Below are positions 31,001 through 42,397 of a stretch of DNA of 64,000 bases, in pieces. The translations under genes were made by a program, and so were the position numbers. Positions within the stretch are counted from its first letter, which is position 1; each line of letters begins with the position of its first letter. The notes below the pieces were generated by a model. The model did no database searches. It was given only the letters and a program-made list of their open reading frames with translations, and had not been told where the DNA came from. Source of the stretch: Symbiodinium natans (taxonomy: Eukaryota > Sar > Dinophyceae > Suessiales > Symbiodiniaceae); contig CAJNDS010000946.1 of assembly GCA_905221605.1 (NCBI GenBank), forward strand, positions 430,577 through 494,576. The letters are read 5' to 3'.

Positions 31001-34000
31001 CCCAAAAGCCCTAAACCCTAAACCCCCAAAAGCCCTAAACCTGGTGAGCTCAGGAGCTCCAGGCCTAGGTTCAGCACATCGGGCTTCTGGCAGCCTCAGG
31101 GTTCAGGGTTTAGGGTTTAGGGTTTAGGGTGTTTCCTTCCGGGCCGAGTTCACAAATTCGCAAAAAAAGGGGGGGGGGGGGAGGTTCGGGGGGCGTCGGA
31201 TACTGGAAGGGTTTAGGGTTTAGGGCTTGGGGTCTGAAAGTCCTGAACTTCCACCCCCAATCTTAACCCTGAACCCCTAAACCCTACACCCTAAACTCTA
31301 CACCCCAAAGCCCTCAACTTAAGCTTGCAGGTTTGCAGCTCCACTGCATCGTCATCGCGGGCGCGACGTGCCTTATGTCGCTCGAGAATATGTGCCCGCT
31401 GCTTTTAAAAGATTTTGCGCGCCTTGGCCGTCAGATTTAGGGTTAAGATGCAGGATTTCAAGGCCCCGGGCTTTGATGCTTACCTAAAGCCTGAACCCTA
31501 AACCCTAAGCCCGAAACCCCAAACCCTGAAGTTTCGGCTGGTCCAGGAGTCTCACCAATGCAGAGCTTAGCATTCGCACGGCCACTCGGCACCCATTGGC
31601 TTAGGGTTGAGGGTTTGGGGCTTGGGGTTGTTCCAAACCATTGTCCGTTTTGGTGTACCCAATGCACGAGGCTTCGTACTTTCATAGGAGTCGCAGGAGT
31701 TTGGAGAACCCACGTGTTCAGGCGGAAGTGTAGGTATCAAGTTCCTTGCGGCCTGCTCAGAAGAGCTGCAAGAAAGGGTTTAGGGCTTTAGGGTTTAGGG
31801 TTCAGGCTTTAGGTTTTAGGGTTCAGGCTTTAGGGTTTAGGGTTCAGGGTTCAGGGTTGGGTTTCAGCTATCCCGCCATGCAACTCCCCAAGGCGATTTT
31901 CCCTGCCGGCGTCCTCATCGGAGTATTGACGCTGCCGCATCTGCATGCACGAATTCCCAGCCAGACAGGACTCGCCGTTGGGGTGGACAGGATGCCATGT
32001 CCACTTCTTGCGGGGACACGTCAGCCTTTGCAGTTCAAAAAACAACATAAGGAAAGTATACAATACACAATAGCAATGGTATGCAGATTGATACTGGTAA
32101 CAACAACATTTGTAAGAAGTCAGAACAACATGCGCGCGGGTGCGTGAATCAACAAGAAGAATGATAACAAGAACTGAGTGGCCCTCACCTACGCTCCGCC
32201 CCTCCGAGAAACCTCTCAGCCCTAGATCCTAAACCCTAAACCCCAAACCTTAAACCCTAAACCTTAAACCCTAAACCCTAAACCCTGAACCCTGAACCCC
32301 AAACCCCAAACCCCTAAACCCTAAACCCTGAACCCCAAACCCTAAACCCTAAACCCCAAACCCCTACCTAAACCCTAAACCTAAACCCCAAACCCCAAAC
32401 CCCAAATTTAAGAGCCTCCGGCTCAAGCCGCCGACCCCGCTGGAGCATAGTTGAGACCCGCTCGCATGGAAGATCATCCCCGGCAGAGTTCTGTGAATCG
32501 TTTGGGGGGGGGTAGGGGGTAGCACCAGGGGGGGCGGGTGGGGGGGGGGCAGTGGGGGGGGTGGAGGCGGGAAACGCTGATTTTGCTGAGGGCGCCCCTA
32601 CCCCCCCGTGCTGAACCCCTGTTTACGCTGTGCGGGTGGCGCGGTCCTCCACGAAAAAATTGTGCACCGACCCCCCCCCACCCCCCCCCCCTCCCCCCCC
32701 CCCCCCCCCGCGTTTTGGGGGGGGTAAGGAGGGAAAGAGGGAGGTTTCACCTCCTTTTCCCATCCAACACGCCGCCAGGGTCGGCGGACCCCAAACCCCA
32801 AACCCCAAACCCCAAACCCCAAACCCCAAACCCCAAACCCCAAACCCTAAACCCTAAACCCTAAACCCTAAACCCTATACCCTAAACCCTAAGCCCTAAA
32901 CCCCGTTTGGGGGAGGAAAGCTGCTCCTGGAGCTCGGTCTCCAGTCGCTGGCACTGGCGGCCGGAGGCTTCCTCACCCTTTTGGTGAGCCTGCCAGCGCT
33001 GCTCGGCGCCACTTTGTGGGGTTTAGGGTTTAGGGTTTGGGGTTTGGGGTTTGGGGTTTGGGGTTTGGGGTTTGGGGTACGAGTTTCGGAGAGATTTCTG
33101 GGTCAGTTGTTTTGTGTTAGGCTTCTTGGGAGAGGGAGGCCTCTACTCTACAGGGTTTAGGGTTTAGGGTTTAGGGTTTAGGGTTTAGGGTTTAGGGTTT
33201 AGGGTTTAGGGTTTCCGGGGCACACGACTGAAGATGCCGAATATAGGATTACTAGTAGCAGTCCCTCCTGGTCGGGTTATAGCTATAGCTATACTACAGT
33301 AACCTCCCGAAACCCTATTCTGTTTTTTTCAGTACAGATACAACTGCTTAATTAGTACCATGAAACTCCAAGTATCTACGATTTGCTTAAGAACAACCCC
33401 CCCCCAAAAAAAAAAAAAAAAATGAGAAAAAACAACAATAATCCTATGGGTCGAAAGCAGCGCAGAGGCATGTGCCTCGCATTTCCCAAGGAAGACCGTC
33501 CGGGTGGAGTTTCTCCTGAGCTGTTTGGACTCACAGTTGCACGCAGAGGGTTTAGGGTTTAGGGTTTAGGGTTTAGGGGCGCAGGGTTTTAAGCTCCTTC
33601 TCTCAAATGCCTTGTGGAAAGCATTCGCGTGCAGCTGCACATCTGCCCTTTGCCCCATCTAAGGTCTGCATGGCCTTAGGTATCTCTTTCAACTACTACA
33701 TCAAGCCTGCCGGCAGCTCAGGGGGAGCATTCTGTTCAAGAGGCTAAACCCCAAACCCTAAACCCCAAACCCCAAACCCTAAACCCTAAACCCTAAACCC
33801 TAAACCCTAAACCCGAAACCCGAAACCCTAAACCCGAAACCCTCTCATCTGATGCGCGGAGGGCATGCACACCCTGGAGTTCGGAGAGAGCTGCGCGGCG
33901 GGCACGCTTGCTGTGGGGCCGCGACGTGTGGGCGGAATCTGAACCCTAAACCCTAAACCCTACACCCTAAACCCTAAACCCCTAACCCCAAATCCCAAAC

Positions 34001-35676
34001 CCCAAACCCCTAACCCTAAACCCTAAACCCTAAACCCGAAATCCTAAACCCTAAACCCTAAACCCTAAGCCCTACGCCCTCAACCCTAAAGGTTCTTGAA
34101 GGTTCATGGGTAGTTATATGTGGGGTTATAAGTAAGCCTCTTAGAACACCTCTAACCCCCCTGGGCTACCCTTTTCATTCTTGGGGTTCAAGGTTCCTTT
34201 GTAAGGTAACTAACCCAGATAGAAGTATGGTTCCAAGCAAGGTAGCCTATGTTATAGCCTTCAGTTTTTTTTGTACGTCTAACCCTAGTTCAAGTAATCC
34301 CTCAGCCCCCCAAGCCCTACATTCCTAGTCCCCCGACCCGAGAGTCTTCTTGCTTCGGGCTTATAAGCCTAAGCCCTAAACCCTAAACCTTGTAAACCCG
34401 AAGCCCTAAACCCCATAAACCCTAAACCCTCAACCTTATAAAGCCTAAACCCTAAATTTTACACCCTAAAACCTAAACCCTAAACACTCTCAACCTCATA
34501 AACCCTCAACCCTCAACCTTACGAACCCTGAGCCGCCAGGCGCCACGGCTTCTTCAATGTTGGACACCGTGGGTTACTTTGCCACCGTGGCCTTCCAGTT
34601 CTCAACATCAGCTACCGGGCCTGAGTTGACGAGGGTTTAGGGTTTAGGGTTTAGGTTTAGGGTTTAGGGTTTAGGGTTAGGGTTTAGGGTTTAGGGTTTT
34701 AGGGTTGAGGGATTAGGGTTTAGGGTTTTGGGCACGGTTATCATGATAGCTTCAGAATAATCATCACAGTAGCGACACGAGTCGCGTTAGATGAATCATA
34801 ATACTAGAAATGCAAGTGCGCGTAATGGTAAATCACGTGATGAATGTAGTGGCTTACGGTTGAGGGGTTTTGGCTTTAGGGTTTGGGGTTTCACTGTTTG
34901 GGGTTTAAGGTTTAGGTTTTGGGGTTTTAGGGGTTCAGGCTTTCAGGGTTCGGGGTCTTTAAAGGTGGTTGTGTTTTTGTGTTTTGGGTTTGAAGGTCCA
35001 AGGTGTTGGGTTTTGGGGTTCATCGTCTTCGGGTTTAGGATGGTTTAGGGATGGTGGGATGTTTGGGATGTAGGGGTTCAGCGTTTGGCAGGGGTCGAGG
35101 GTGGGGGGGGGAGGCAATGGGGGTACCGATACGGGACAGGGAACCATGTATTTGCACGAGTATGTGACACACGGGAATCTCCCATCCTGGACCCTAAAAC
35201 TCGAAACCTTGAATCGTCGCTCCTCTGCCAGGTTCTGTTTCGGAATGGAGGATGGTTCAAAGAGCTTGGAGGGTCCAGGCCTGAGAGGCTGAGGGTTTAG
35301 GGTTTAGGGTATAGGGTTTAGGGTCATGAAAAAGAACCTAGACCCCTAAAACCCTTAAGCCCCTCTCAGCCTTTTCCCTTTTGCATTCTTTCAGAAGTAA
35401 ACAGCCCAAGACTCCTTAAGCCCCTCAAGCCCTTCTAAAGCCCAAACCCAAACCCCAAATCCTAAACCAAAAACCCTAAACTCTAAACCCTAAACCCTAC
35501 ACCCCCAAACTCTAAACCCTAAACCCTAAACCCCAAACCCTGAACCCTAAACCCTAAACCCCAAACATCAAACCCTAAACCTTAAACCTCATAGCCGCGA
35601 GAGCTGGCTGAGGCCGTGGGTCCACATAGCCGTGGCGCTCGTGTTCTGGGTGGTGGCTGGGGGCCCCGGCTTCAAG
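24986..35676 (+). CDS. Major Facilitator Superfamily transporter (12 exons found, incomplete)
   Basis: Exons: 24986-25078, 25780-25855, 27380-27454, 27824-27904, 28439-28498, 28661-28736, 31331-31416, 32921-32983, 33664-33708, 33862-33901, 34540-34610 and 35602 to about 35676. Visible segments: LARAFGKFVNGVLVDTFG (TM2 and the loop 2-3 motif of MFS), VRPFLYVALLLASGACLVFA (TM3), SRLGSVLTRLGLGLAPW, IAYGAAAVLVTSWFLVV (TM6), a charged central loop KGDAALEKDADGKPKL, CIVIAGATCLMSLENMCPLL (TM7), GLQSLALAAGGFLTLL, HTLEFGESCAAG-ATASSMLD with TVGYFATVAF (TM10-11), and PWVHIAVALVFWVVAG (TM12). The pattern is closest to glycerol-3-phosphate/sugar-phosphate-type MFS antiporters; the substrate is unknown. 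Phases agree at every adjacent join except between 25855 and 27380, where at least one exon is missing. The exon at 32921 may extend to 33020. Donors are mostly GC or GT. Confidence 0.75.
25402..25471 (+). repeat. AAAGCCC heptamer array
   Basis: About 9 tandem AAGCCCA units form a homogenised variant inside a longer CCCTAAA block (25380-25530). Confidence 0.85.
25951..26043 (+). mobile_element. Family B dispersed element, copy 2
   Basis: GGGTCGGATTC, ATTACTAGTACCATTCCCTT, TTTATACTACAGTAA, ACCCCCCCAAACCCTATTC align in order with the copies at 13.0, 33.2 and 50.1 kb. Confidence 0.6.
26085..26525 (+). other. Unique sequence inside a transporter intron
   Basis: About 440 bp of ordinary complexity, with frames MNTSSFRQLCAGTLGAAVAT and ALELQARRTWILRGASQL. 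The missing transporter exon(s) could lie here or at 26675-26760, but I cannot pin down a border or a transmembrane segment in the right phase. Confidence 0.35.
27475..28145. repeat. CCCTAAA, then TTTAGGG/TTGAGGG blocks around a transporter exon
   Basis: CCCTAAA with CCCCAAG variants at 27475-27640, TTTAGGG at 27745-27815, then TTTAGGG and many TTGAGGG units at 27935-28140. The intron 27455-27823 is the clearest case with the blocks in reversed order (CCCTAAA before TTTAGGG). Confidence 0.85.
28737..31330 (+). other. Long transporter intron
   Basis: The 2594-nt interval has phases consistent with one intron (RDM-S-LQLHC across the join). It holds TTTAGGG at 28750-28975 and 30240-30335, CCCTAAA at 29050-29115, 29220-29505 and 30815-31045, and unique DNA at 29700-30240. 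A small exon or alternative gene inside cannot be excluded, but none has a motif. Confidence 0.5.
32515..32905. repeat. G-run, C-run, CCCCAAA and CCCTAAA arrays
   Basis: G-rich 32520-32565, a poly-C tract 32671-32709, then CCCCAAA heptamers (about 32790-32845) changing to CCCTAAA (to 32905). The QTPNPKP-type frames over it are artefacts. Confidence 0.9.
33236..33330 (+). mobile_element. Family B dispersed element, copy 3
   Basis: TATAGGATTACTAGTAGCAG, TCCCTCCTGGTC, GCTATACTACAGTAACC, CCCGAAACCCTATTCTGTT follow the family order. It lies inside a transporter intron. Confidence 0.6.
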
Positions 35677-36033
35677 GGATTTAGGGTTTAGGGTTTGGGG
35701 TTTAGGGTTTAGGGTTCAGGGTATAGGGTTTAGGGTTTAGGGCTTAGGGTGGGGTTTATAGGGGTTATTTGGGATTTATAGAGGGTTTACAGATGTTTCG
35801 AAGACTGAAGATTTGGGTCGGGCAGGGTTTGCCCTACACACAACCCCACATCTCCGAAACGGTTTTGGTTTTCAAGTTTATCTCGGCACCCGACCCGAAA
35901 CTCTGAACCAAACGTGTTGTCGCCTCCTGAGGCAGTGTTTGGGGTTGCCGGATGAGCCCTGAATTGAAAGTCCCAAATCTCAACCCCAAAGCCTAGACCC
36001 TAAACCCTAAATCCAGGGCTGAACGCCGCCCAG

Positions 36034-37068
36034 GTCATGAACGTGGGCACGGCCCCCCGCCTTGGAGATTGTGGGGTAATTTCAAAGTGCAGGGTTGGCC
36101 TTCTTCATGGGAAGAATATGACCCTTGAAGGCACCACGTGGGGTTTGCGAGAAGAGGGGATCCCCAGAATCGACCCCGACATAGTAGGACTCCCGGATAA
36201 CAAGGACCCCAATAAGATACCCATAATTTTGGCAGGGTTTAGGGTTTAGGGTTTAGGGTTTAGGGTTTAGGGTGTAGATTCTCCAAAAGAGAGGCACGAA
36301 CCGCAAATAAAGCCCAGCCTTTGAGCCCTCTCGAGCTTCGGGCGGGGGTCAGGGCTTCGGGGTTAGTAGTGATGGGAACTTGGGGTGAGGGTCTTTGGGG
36401 GTCTAGAGTTTTGGGTTTAGGGTTTAGGGTTTAGGGTTAGGGTTTAGGGTTTAGGGTTTAGGGTTTAGGGTTTAGGCTCACTACTACTTCTTCACAATGG
36501 TACGAGCACTATGATCATCATCACCCTCTGTGTCCCATCATGAACATCACGGCCACCTATTACCAACAGCACCCTTGATATCATGGAACTGAAACCCCAA
36601 AACCCTTCACCCTAAACCCTAAACCCTAAACCCTAAAGTGATGCAACGGTGAAAATAATGATCGCGGAGCCGCCGCTCTTAGATAAGAATTGGAGACCAT
36701 GCCCCCCCCCCCCCCCCCCCCCAAAAAAAACACCCCGAAGAAGAATATGGGGGTTTCCGAAATTCGCGGTACCTTGTTGGGGCCCTTATTATAAGGGGAT
36801 CCTAGTATTTGGGGAATCCTAAACCCTAAACCGACCCTTAACCCTAAACCAGGGGTCCCCTATTTCCCAAAATCCTGGTGGCGACTCGCAGCCCGAAACC
36901 CTAAACCCTAAACCCTAAACCCTAAACCCAAAACCCTAAACCCTAAACCCTAAACCGCAGGTGGCCCTCTTCGTGGAGCGCTCCCCGGGCTCCCTGCCGA
37001 AGTGGCGCGACCTGCGGGACCAGTTCTGCGGCCGTTCGTTGACCGTCGGTTCCCTCTCTGAAGGGGAG
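36034..37068 (+). CDS. Two exons of an unrecognised protein
   Basis: 36961-37068 follows ACCGCAG directly after CCCTAAA repeats and reads VALFVERSPGSLPKWRDLRD, QFCGRSLTVGSLSEGE, then passes into TTTAGGG repeats. It is convincingly coding. 36034 to about 36069 follows GCCCAG and reads VMNVGTAPRLGD; this one is weaker. Both start in phase 0. Family unknown. Confidence 0.5.
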
Positions 37069-37180
37069 GGTTTAGGGTTTAGGGTTTAGGGTTTAGGGTT
37101 TAGGGTTTAGGGTTTAGGGTTTAGGGTTTAGGGTTTAGGGTTTAGGGTTTAGGGTTTAGGGTTTAGGGTTTAGGGTTAGG
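37069..37180 (+). repeat. TTTAGGG array
   Basis: About 15 perfect TTTAGGG heptamers beginning at the 3' edge of the exon at 36961. Confidence 0.95.
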
Positions 37181-38675
37181 GGCCCAAACCCCACACAAAC
37201 AGAAGGATTCTGCTATAAGGGGGGATTCTGGAAGACCATGTTTGTAGAATCCTCATATGTTTCTGTGGTTTGTCGGTTTCCTCCGCTTGAGTTGGCCCGA
37301 GGGTTTCTGCGGGTTTGGACTTCAGGGTTGTTTAGGGTTTAGGGTTTAAACCTAATCCCTATAAACCCTATGAAACCTTTGCATCGTATAAACCCTATGA
37401 ACCCTATAAACCATGTAAATCCTGCAAACCCTATACCCTAAACAGGTGTTAGTTCGTAGTCAGGGATGGGCTAAACTCGAAGCTGGGTTTAAGCATCTGA
37501 AGAGGTTTTTCGGCTTGAGTTGTGCCGATGTCGTAAGATTTATGGGATTTTTGGGGTTTATGGGATTTATGGGGGTTTACGGAGTTTATGGGGTTTGTAG
37601 GGTTTATAGGATTAAAAACGGAAAGGTTTGATGCTTTGAGGCTTCAAGGCTCAAAGCCCGAGCCTTCAAACTGGGGTTTCGAGGTTTGAGGCTTCTCGGG
37701 GGTTACGGGCCTAGGGCAAGTGAAGGGCTTAGGAAGTACAAGCCCTGAAGCCTTCTGGGTTTAGGGTTAGGGGTTAGGGGTTTGGGGTTTAGGGTTTTAA
37801 GGGCTCAGGAATTCAGCTGAGAAAGCCGCATCGCGTCACTGAGGGCTGCTTTTGCTGGGCGGCAGCTCGTTTGCTCTCCTGGCACTTCCCGCGCGCGTGG
37901 TGGAGGAGGACCCAAACCCTTGAGGTTTAGGGTTTAGGGTATAGGGTTTGGGGTTTAGGGTTTAGGGTTTAGGGGACCCGCAACCCCCAAACCCTTTGAC
38001 CCGCAACCCGTCAACCCTAAACCCATCCAAACCCTGAGCCCTGCCCTAAAAACCCATCGCAGCCCTGAACCCTAAATCCTGACCCCCTAACCCCAAGGAG
38101 AGTAGGGAGTCTGGGATGCTGCAATATGGGTGGGCTGGTTGGGTGGGATTGAGGGTTTTGGGCATTCTGGCGACCGAGTCCCCAAAACCTGCAGGAGATT
38201 CCGATGTCGCTCAGCAACCGTTGATAGCTTTCTCTGGGACACAAGCTCCCCAAGCCGGACCTACTGAACTCAGTGGACCGTTGTGTTAATGTGCTTCAGC
38301 CAGATCGAGTTCACCCTAAAAGTGTGGAGACTTTGGCATGCTGTGCACGTAAGGCAGCTGAGGTGTATTGAAGTCGATGGGCGCGAGAGCTGCGCTGCCT
38401 CTCTGGACTCCTAGTGGACTCATCTCCGCGCGCACGCAAGAAATGGTGCTTTGGACGTGGGGAAGACCGCAACTTGCAACCCTCGAAAGTAATTGTAGCC
38501 ATCACACCACTCTGGTTTCCGTATCGTCAGGTGAGAGCCCGAGGATCAAGGCACCTGTTGGCATGCAGCAGCTTCCCGTAAGCTCTGAGTCCTGGGTGTT
38601 GATGTGCTAGAGTTTGTATGGGTAACGGTTTGACTGTGCAGGTTCAGTCTGTGTGGGTGGGTGTGTGAGTATGGC
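37181..38675. other. Interval between genes
   Basis: Short TTTAGGG and CCCTATAAA-like blocks (37330-37440, 37760-37800, 37920-37975). A possible exon lies at 37866-37910 (RLLSWHFPRAWWRR). Unique DNA runs from 38090 to 38675 with weak open frames. No gene I can support. Confidence 0.4.
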
Positions 38676-41072
38676 ATGGAACCCCCAGCCACCGATGCTT
38701 ATGGTGTCCTCGCGAAGTCCCTGGCGGTCTACGAGCTGCAGGCCACACGACCGATGCGCGGGCCACACGGTATGGGGGAGGGGGCGGGAGGCAGCCTCTG
38801 CTGCCGCTGTGGTCTACGGGTGCGTGATCTCACGTACAAGGCGTGGTTGGCAGCTTGCCCGCCATGCAAACCCTGGCACGGAGAACTGTGTAACGGATGC
38901 TCTGTTGCAGATGCCTGCCGAGTTGGCTGCTTTCAGGAAAGCACTGGCCCGAAGCTGCGGCGCCCTAAGCGATGTTGAGGCCGCCGTTGACGGTCTGAGC
39001 GAGTGGCGTCTGTCTCTGCTCGATGGACAAGTGCCTGCCGGTAGCAGCGCGTGGCCTCCGGAGCCACTTCGCAAAAAGCTTCTGACTGGTATCCAAGACA
39101 TCGAACTGCCCGCCCTTTTGTCTGAGCAGCCGGAACTAGTTGACACAGTACTCTTGAACATCTTGCAGGCTGTAGAGGACTATCAGCAAGCAGTGGCATC
39201 GTCGGGAGGTGACGGAGATGAGCAGTCAGGCAGCAGTCCTTCCATGTGGTCCTTGTTTCCCGGCACCAGCGCCTCAGGGTCTGCGGACCCCGACGCCGAG
39301 TTGTCGGAAGCGGCGTCCGCAGCCTCCCAGGCCGACGGGGATGCCGATTCCGGCCAGGCGCGGGGGCCACACAACAGCACTGTTTGCTTGCTTCTGCTTG
39401 CTTCTGGTTAGATAACCTGCAACCTGTGCCCAGAGGACTTGACAGAAGCTGGCGAGGCGGCTGCCAGCCAGGACAGCCAGGACGGTCAGGACGCCCAGGA
39501 CGGCCAGGATGGTGAGCTTGCTGGTGCCTCGGAGCTGGATGCAGAGGCAGAAGACACCGAAGAGGGGAGCGGGGCAGAGACGCTTGCAGAGCAGGTGACC
39601 CGTCGTTTCGTGGAGGCCTGGAGGGACCTGGCTGCGGAGGCTGCAAAGCCGCGCTTGCAGTCTTGGGCAGCGCCGGACCCAGACTCCGAGCCAGACTCTT
39701 CACCGCCTTCGCCCGAGTCCTTTGCGGCCTCAACGGGGACGGAGGCTGGACGGTGGTCGGAGCCCGCAGGCTGGCAGCACCTGCTGGTGCTTCGGGAGCT
39801 GCTGGGCCGCCTGCCTGAACTGAAAGAGCTGGTGCGGAGGATGGGCCGAAGAAGCGGCCTCAAGGATTCGCAGCTGCGCTTCGACCGAGCCCAGCGGGCG
39901 AAAGCCAGGGAGGCTCCCGGTGTTGTGCGCTCCAACACTGCCCCGTGCGAGACCTCGGGCATCACCCGCTCCGATGGCAGCTTGCTCCTGCTTCCCAGCG
40001 AGCTCTCCCTCCTGGCCTACGCCAACGCGCGGCCGCCACGTGCCAGCTCGGCGGGCGCCCGCGCGCTGCACCGCCTGCGGCGGGCCGAAGCTGCCCTGCT
40101 CAGCTACGAGCGCAGCGCTTGGGTCGAAGAGCAGGCGGAGACGCTGCGCTGGCGGGAGTTTCGTCCGGCGCATGAGCGGGGCCCTCTCATCTGCTGTGTG
40201 GACACCTCTCGGAGTATGGCGGGGAGGAGGGAGGCCATTGCCAAGGCAGCGGTGCTCGAAGTACTGCTTCTGGCTGAAGCTGAGAGGCGTCCCTGCTACC
40301 TCTATTTCTTTTCGGGTCCAGGCGACCTTGAAGAGCTGGAAATTCCACCAGCGCCCATTCCGGCACAGGCTTGGCAGGATGTCCTTGCGTTCCTAAGCCG
40401 ATCCTTCGGTGGGGGAACAGATCTGGAGACACCGCTGGCCGCCAGCGCGCGCCAGCTGCAGGATGAGTGGCGGAGCGCCGACATCTTGCTGGTCACGGAT
40501 GGCGAGGTGGAGGCGCCCTCGCCCGCCTTGCTGGAGGAGCTGCGGCTCCTGCGCGAAGGCGGCGTGCGTGTGTTCGGCCTCACTGTCGCTGAGCCCGGCC
40601 AAGAGGAGTCCTCTGGGATGGCAAGCTTGGCGGACATCTGCGACGAGGATCGGTTTAGGGTTTAGGGTTAAGGGTTTAGGGTTAGAAATTAGAGTTATCC
40701 AGATGAGATGAAGTTTAATCGTGCAGCCATGCTGCCAGCTAAGCCAACCCCTGAGACTCTCAGCACCATGTTCTCCGAAATCTCTACCCTAAACCCTGAA
40801 CCCTGTACCCTGAACCCTGAACCCTAAACCCTAAACCCTAAACCCTAAACCCTAAACCCTAAACCCTAAACCCTACATGTCGTGCCATGAAGGTGCATCG
40901 TTTCGAGGCGCTTGGCCGAGTTCCCCTGCGATGGCGACCCTCACCCGGCTGCTCGGACACATCTAAGCTTCCCTATACAGCGGTTTAGGGGTTAGGGTTT
41001 AGGGTTTGATCTCAACTCCAGGAGACTGAGCTGGCGAGCGAGAACCTCGTGGACATCCGTGGGACCTTGTAA
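38676..41072 (+). CDS. ViaA/CoxE-like VWA-domain protein
   Basis: Exons: 38676-38741 (ATG 38676), 38911-39352, 39446 to about 40652, then candidate 3' exons near 40893-40970 and 41022-41072 (TAA). Introns 38742-38910 and 39353-39445 are GC-AG and keep frame (YELQ-MPAELAAF; DADS-EAGEAA). The N-terminal half is helical. The middle is acidic, low-complexity Asp/Ser/Gln (QDGQDAQDGQDGE). The C-terminal VWA domain (about res 415-570) shows a complete MIDAS set: DTSRS, the Thr of GGGTDLETPL, and the Asp of LLVTDGE. The context GPLICCVDTSRSM, RRPCYLYFFS and LAFLSRSFGGGTDL matches bacterial ViaA, the partner of the MoxR AAA+ ATPase RavA, better than integrin-type VWA. The likely role is metal-dependent protein binding, perhaps with a MoxR-like ATPase; that is inference. 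Both the GA donor (40648) and the GT donor (40653) into TTTAGGG are possible. Confidence 0.8.
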
Positions 41073-42085
41073 CTTTCAGGTCCACAGGGATCGCGTGAAG
41101 ATGCCCCGCACTACAAGCTGCCGATGCCAGGATGTTGGCCACAGGGACCTCGGGGATTTGCTGGACATGTCTTCGTGCTCCGGGCTCTGTTCTTCTTTGA
41201 ATCCTGCGGCGCATATGTGCCTCCTGGCCGCAAGCTGTAGCGTGCTTGTTGCAACACCCTGCAAACCACGCAAACGATCTTCAGGAACCCGAAACCGTAC
41301 CACCCCATGCCCCCACCTCCCCCAAACAGTCTGCCTCTAGCCAAGACGGTATACCACAGCTCTAGTGTAAGCGTTCAACCCTAAACCCTAAACCCTAAAC
41401 CCTAACCCTGAACTTCTGAACCCTGAACCCTAAACCCTAAACTCCAAGTCCGGCCCAGGAACCCCGCTGAGAGCACCAACGCACGCTGCTGTCGGGAGAA
41501 AGGGCGAGAAAGAAAGGCAGTGGGGTTTAGGGTTCAGGGTTTGCTGAGGGTCTGGAAGGGAAATCTCAGCAAATTCCTAGGGCAAGGTTTAATTAATAAG
41601 GACAAGGCTAGGTGGTTTTGGGACGTTTATAGGTTTAAATTCATAGGTTCCGAGCCGGTTGCGGGTTGATCGTGGAGCCTGGACGTCTGGCAGAACAAGA
41701 TCCGAGCGTGCCCGGGAGTTGCCGTGCCAGCCGCCGTTCCACACGCTGTGTGCAACTGTCACGCCTGCCCGAAGCCTAAAACCTCAAAACCTTCATCCCC
41801 AAACCCGAAGCCCCTAAACCCTAAACCCTAAACCCTAAACCCCAAACCCAAAACCCCTAAATCCTGAAAGGCTTGATGATGCCAAGCTCCATAAAATCTC
41901 GACGCCCTTGTTTCGTTCCTAGGCCCCCAACCCCAGACCCCAAGATCTATCAACACAGCCTAGGGGCGACTTTGTTTGTGGATTTTTTGGTTCAGCAATA
42001 GGCTCCCCTTAGGCTTAGAGGCGATGTGGGCACTTCTCTAAAGCACGGTCCTTTTTGGGGTGTCCTTGTCATATATAAGGCGGCC

Positions 42086-42300
42086 CTATTTAGGGCATCA
42101 TTTAGAACTCCCTAAACCCTAAACCCTAAACCCTATCCCCTAAACCCTGAACCCTAACCCCTTTAGGGCATCATTTAGAACTCCCTAAACCCTAAACCCT
42201 AAACCCTAACCCCTAAACCCTAAACCCTAACCCCTCAACCCTCTACCCTAACCCCTAAACCCTAAACCCTAACCCGTAAACCCTAAACCCTCAACCCTGA
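42086..42300. repeat. 32-bp direct repeat within CCCTAAA/CCCCTAA array
   Basis: TTTAGGGCATCATTTAGAAC followed by TCCCTAAACCCTA occurs at about 42090 and again at about 42162, each followed by its own CCCTAAA run. This is a duplicated array boundary. Confidence 0.75.
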
Positions 42301-42304
42301 CCAT

Positions 42305-42397
42305 GTGGGCACAATGCGGCTCGAGAGCAGAGGGCCATATGATGCCATGCCAACAGCCCCTCGAGCCCCCAGCGTCCCCGCGGAGATCATGAGCCCG
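42305..42397 (+). CDS. Candidate exon, unknown protein
   Basis: The frame MRLESRGPYDAMPTAPRAPS, VPAEIMSPF sits between a CCCTAAA block and a TTTAGGG block that begins at 42398. Borders are uncertain. Confidence 0.4.

Noticed and set aside
27745-35048. Many frames reading [13 protein letters not shown] or [12 protein letters not shown]
   Set aside because: These are translations of TTTAGGG or CCCTAAA repeats. Tandem repeats without stops give long frames automatically.
38368-38610. RCC1-like repeat (VLWTWGRPQL)
   Set aside because: One short match only, no second repeat, and no consistent splice borders.
38933-39733. 266-codon minus-strand frame
   Set aside because: Antisense of the VWA gene. 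Its composition is that of a GC-rich shadow.
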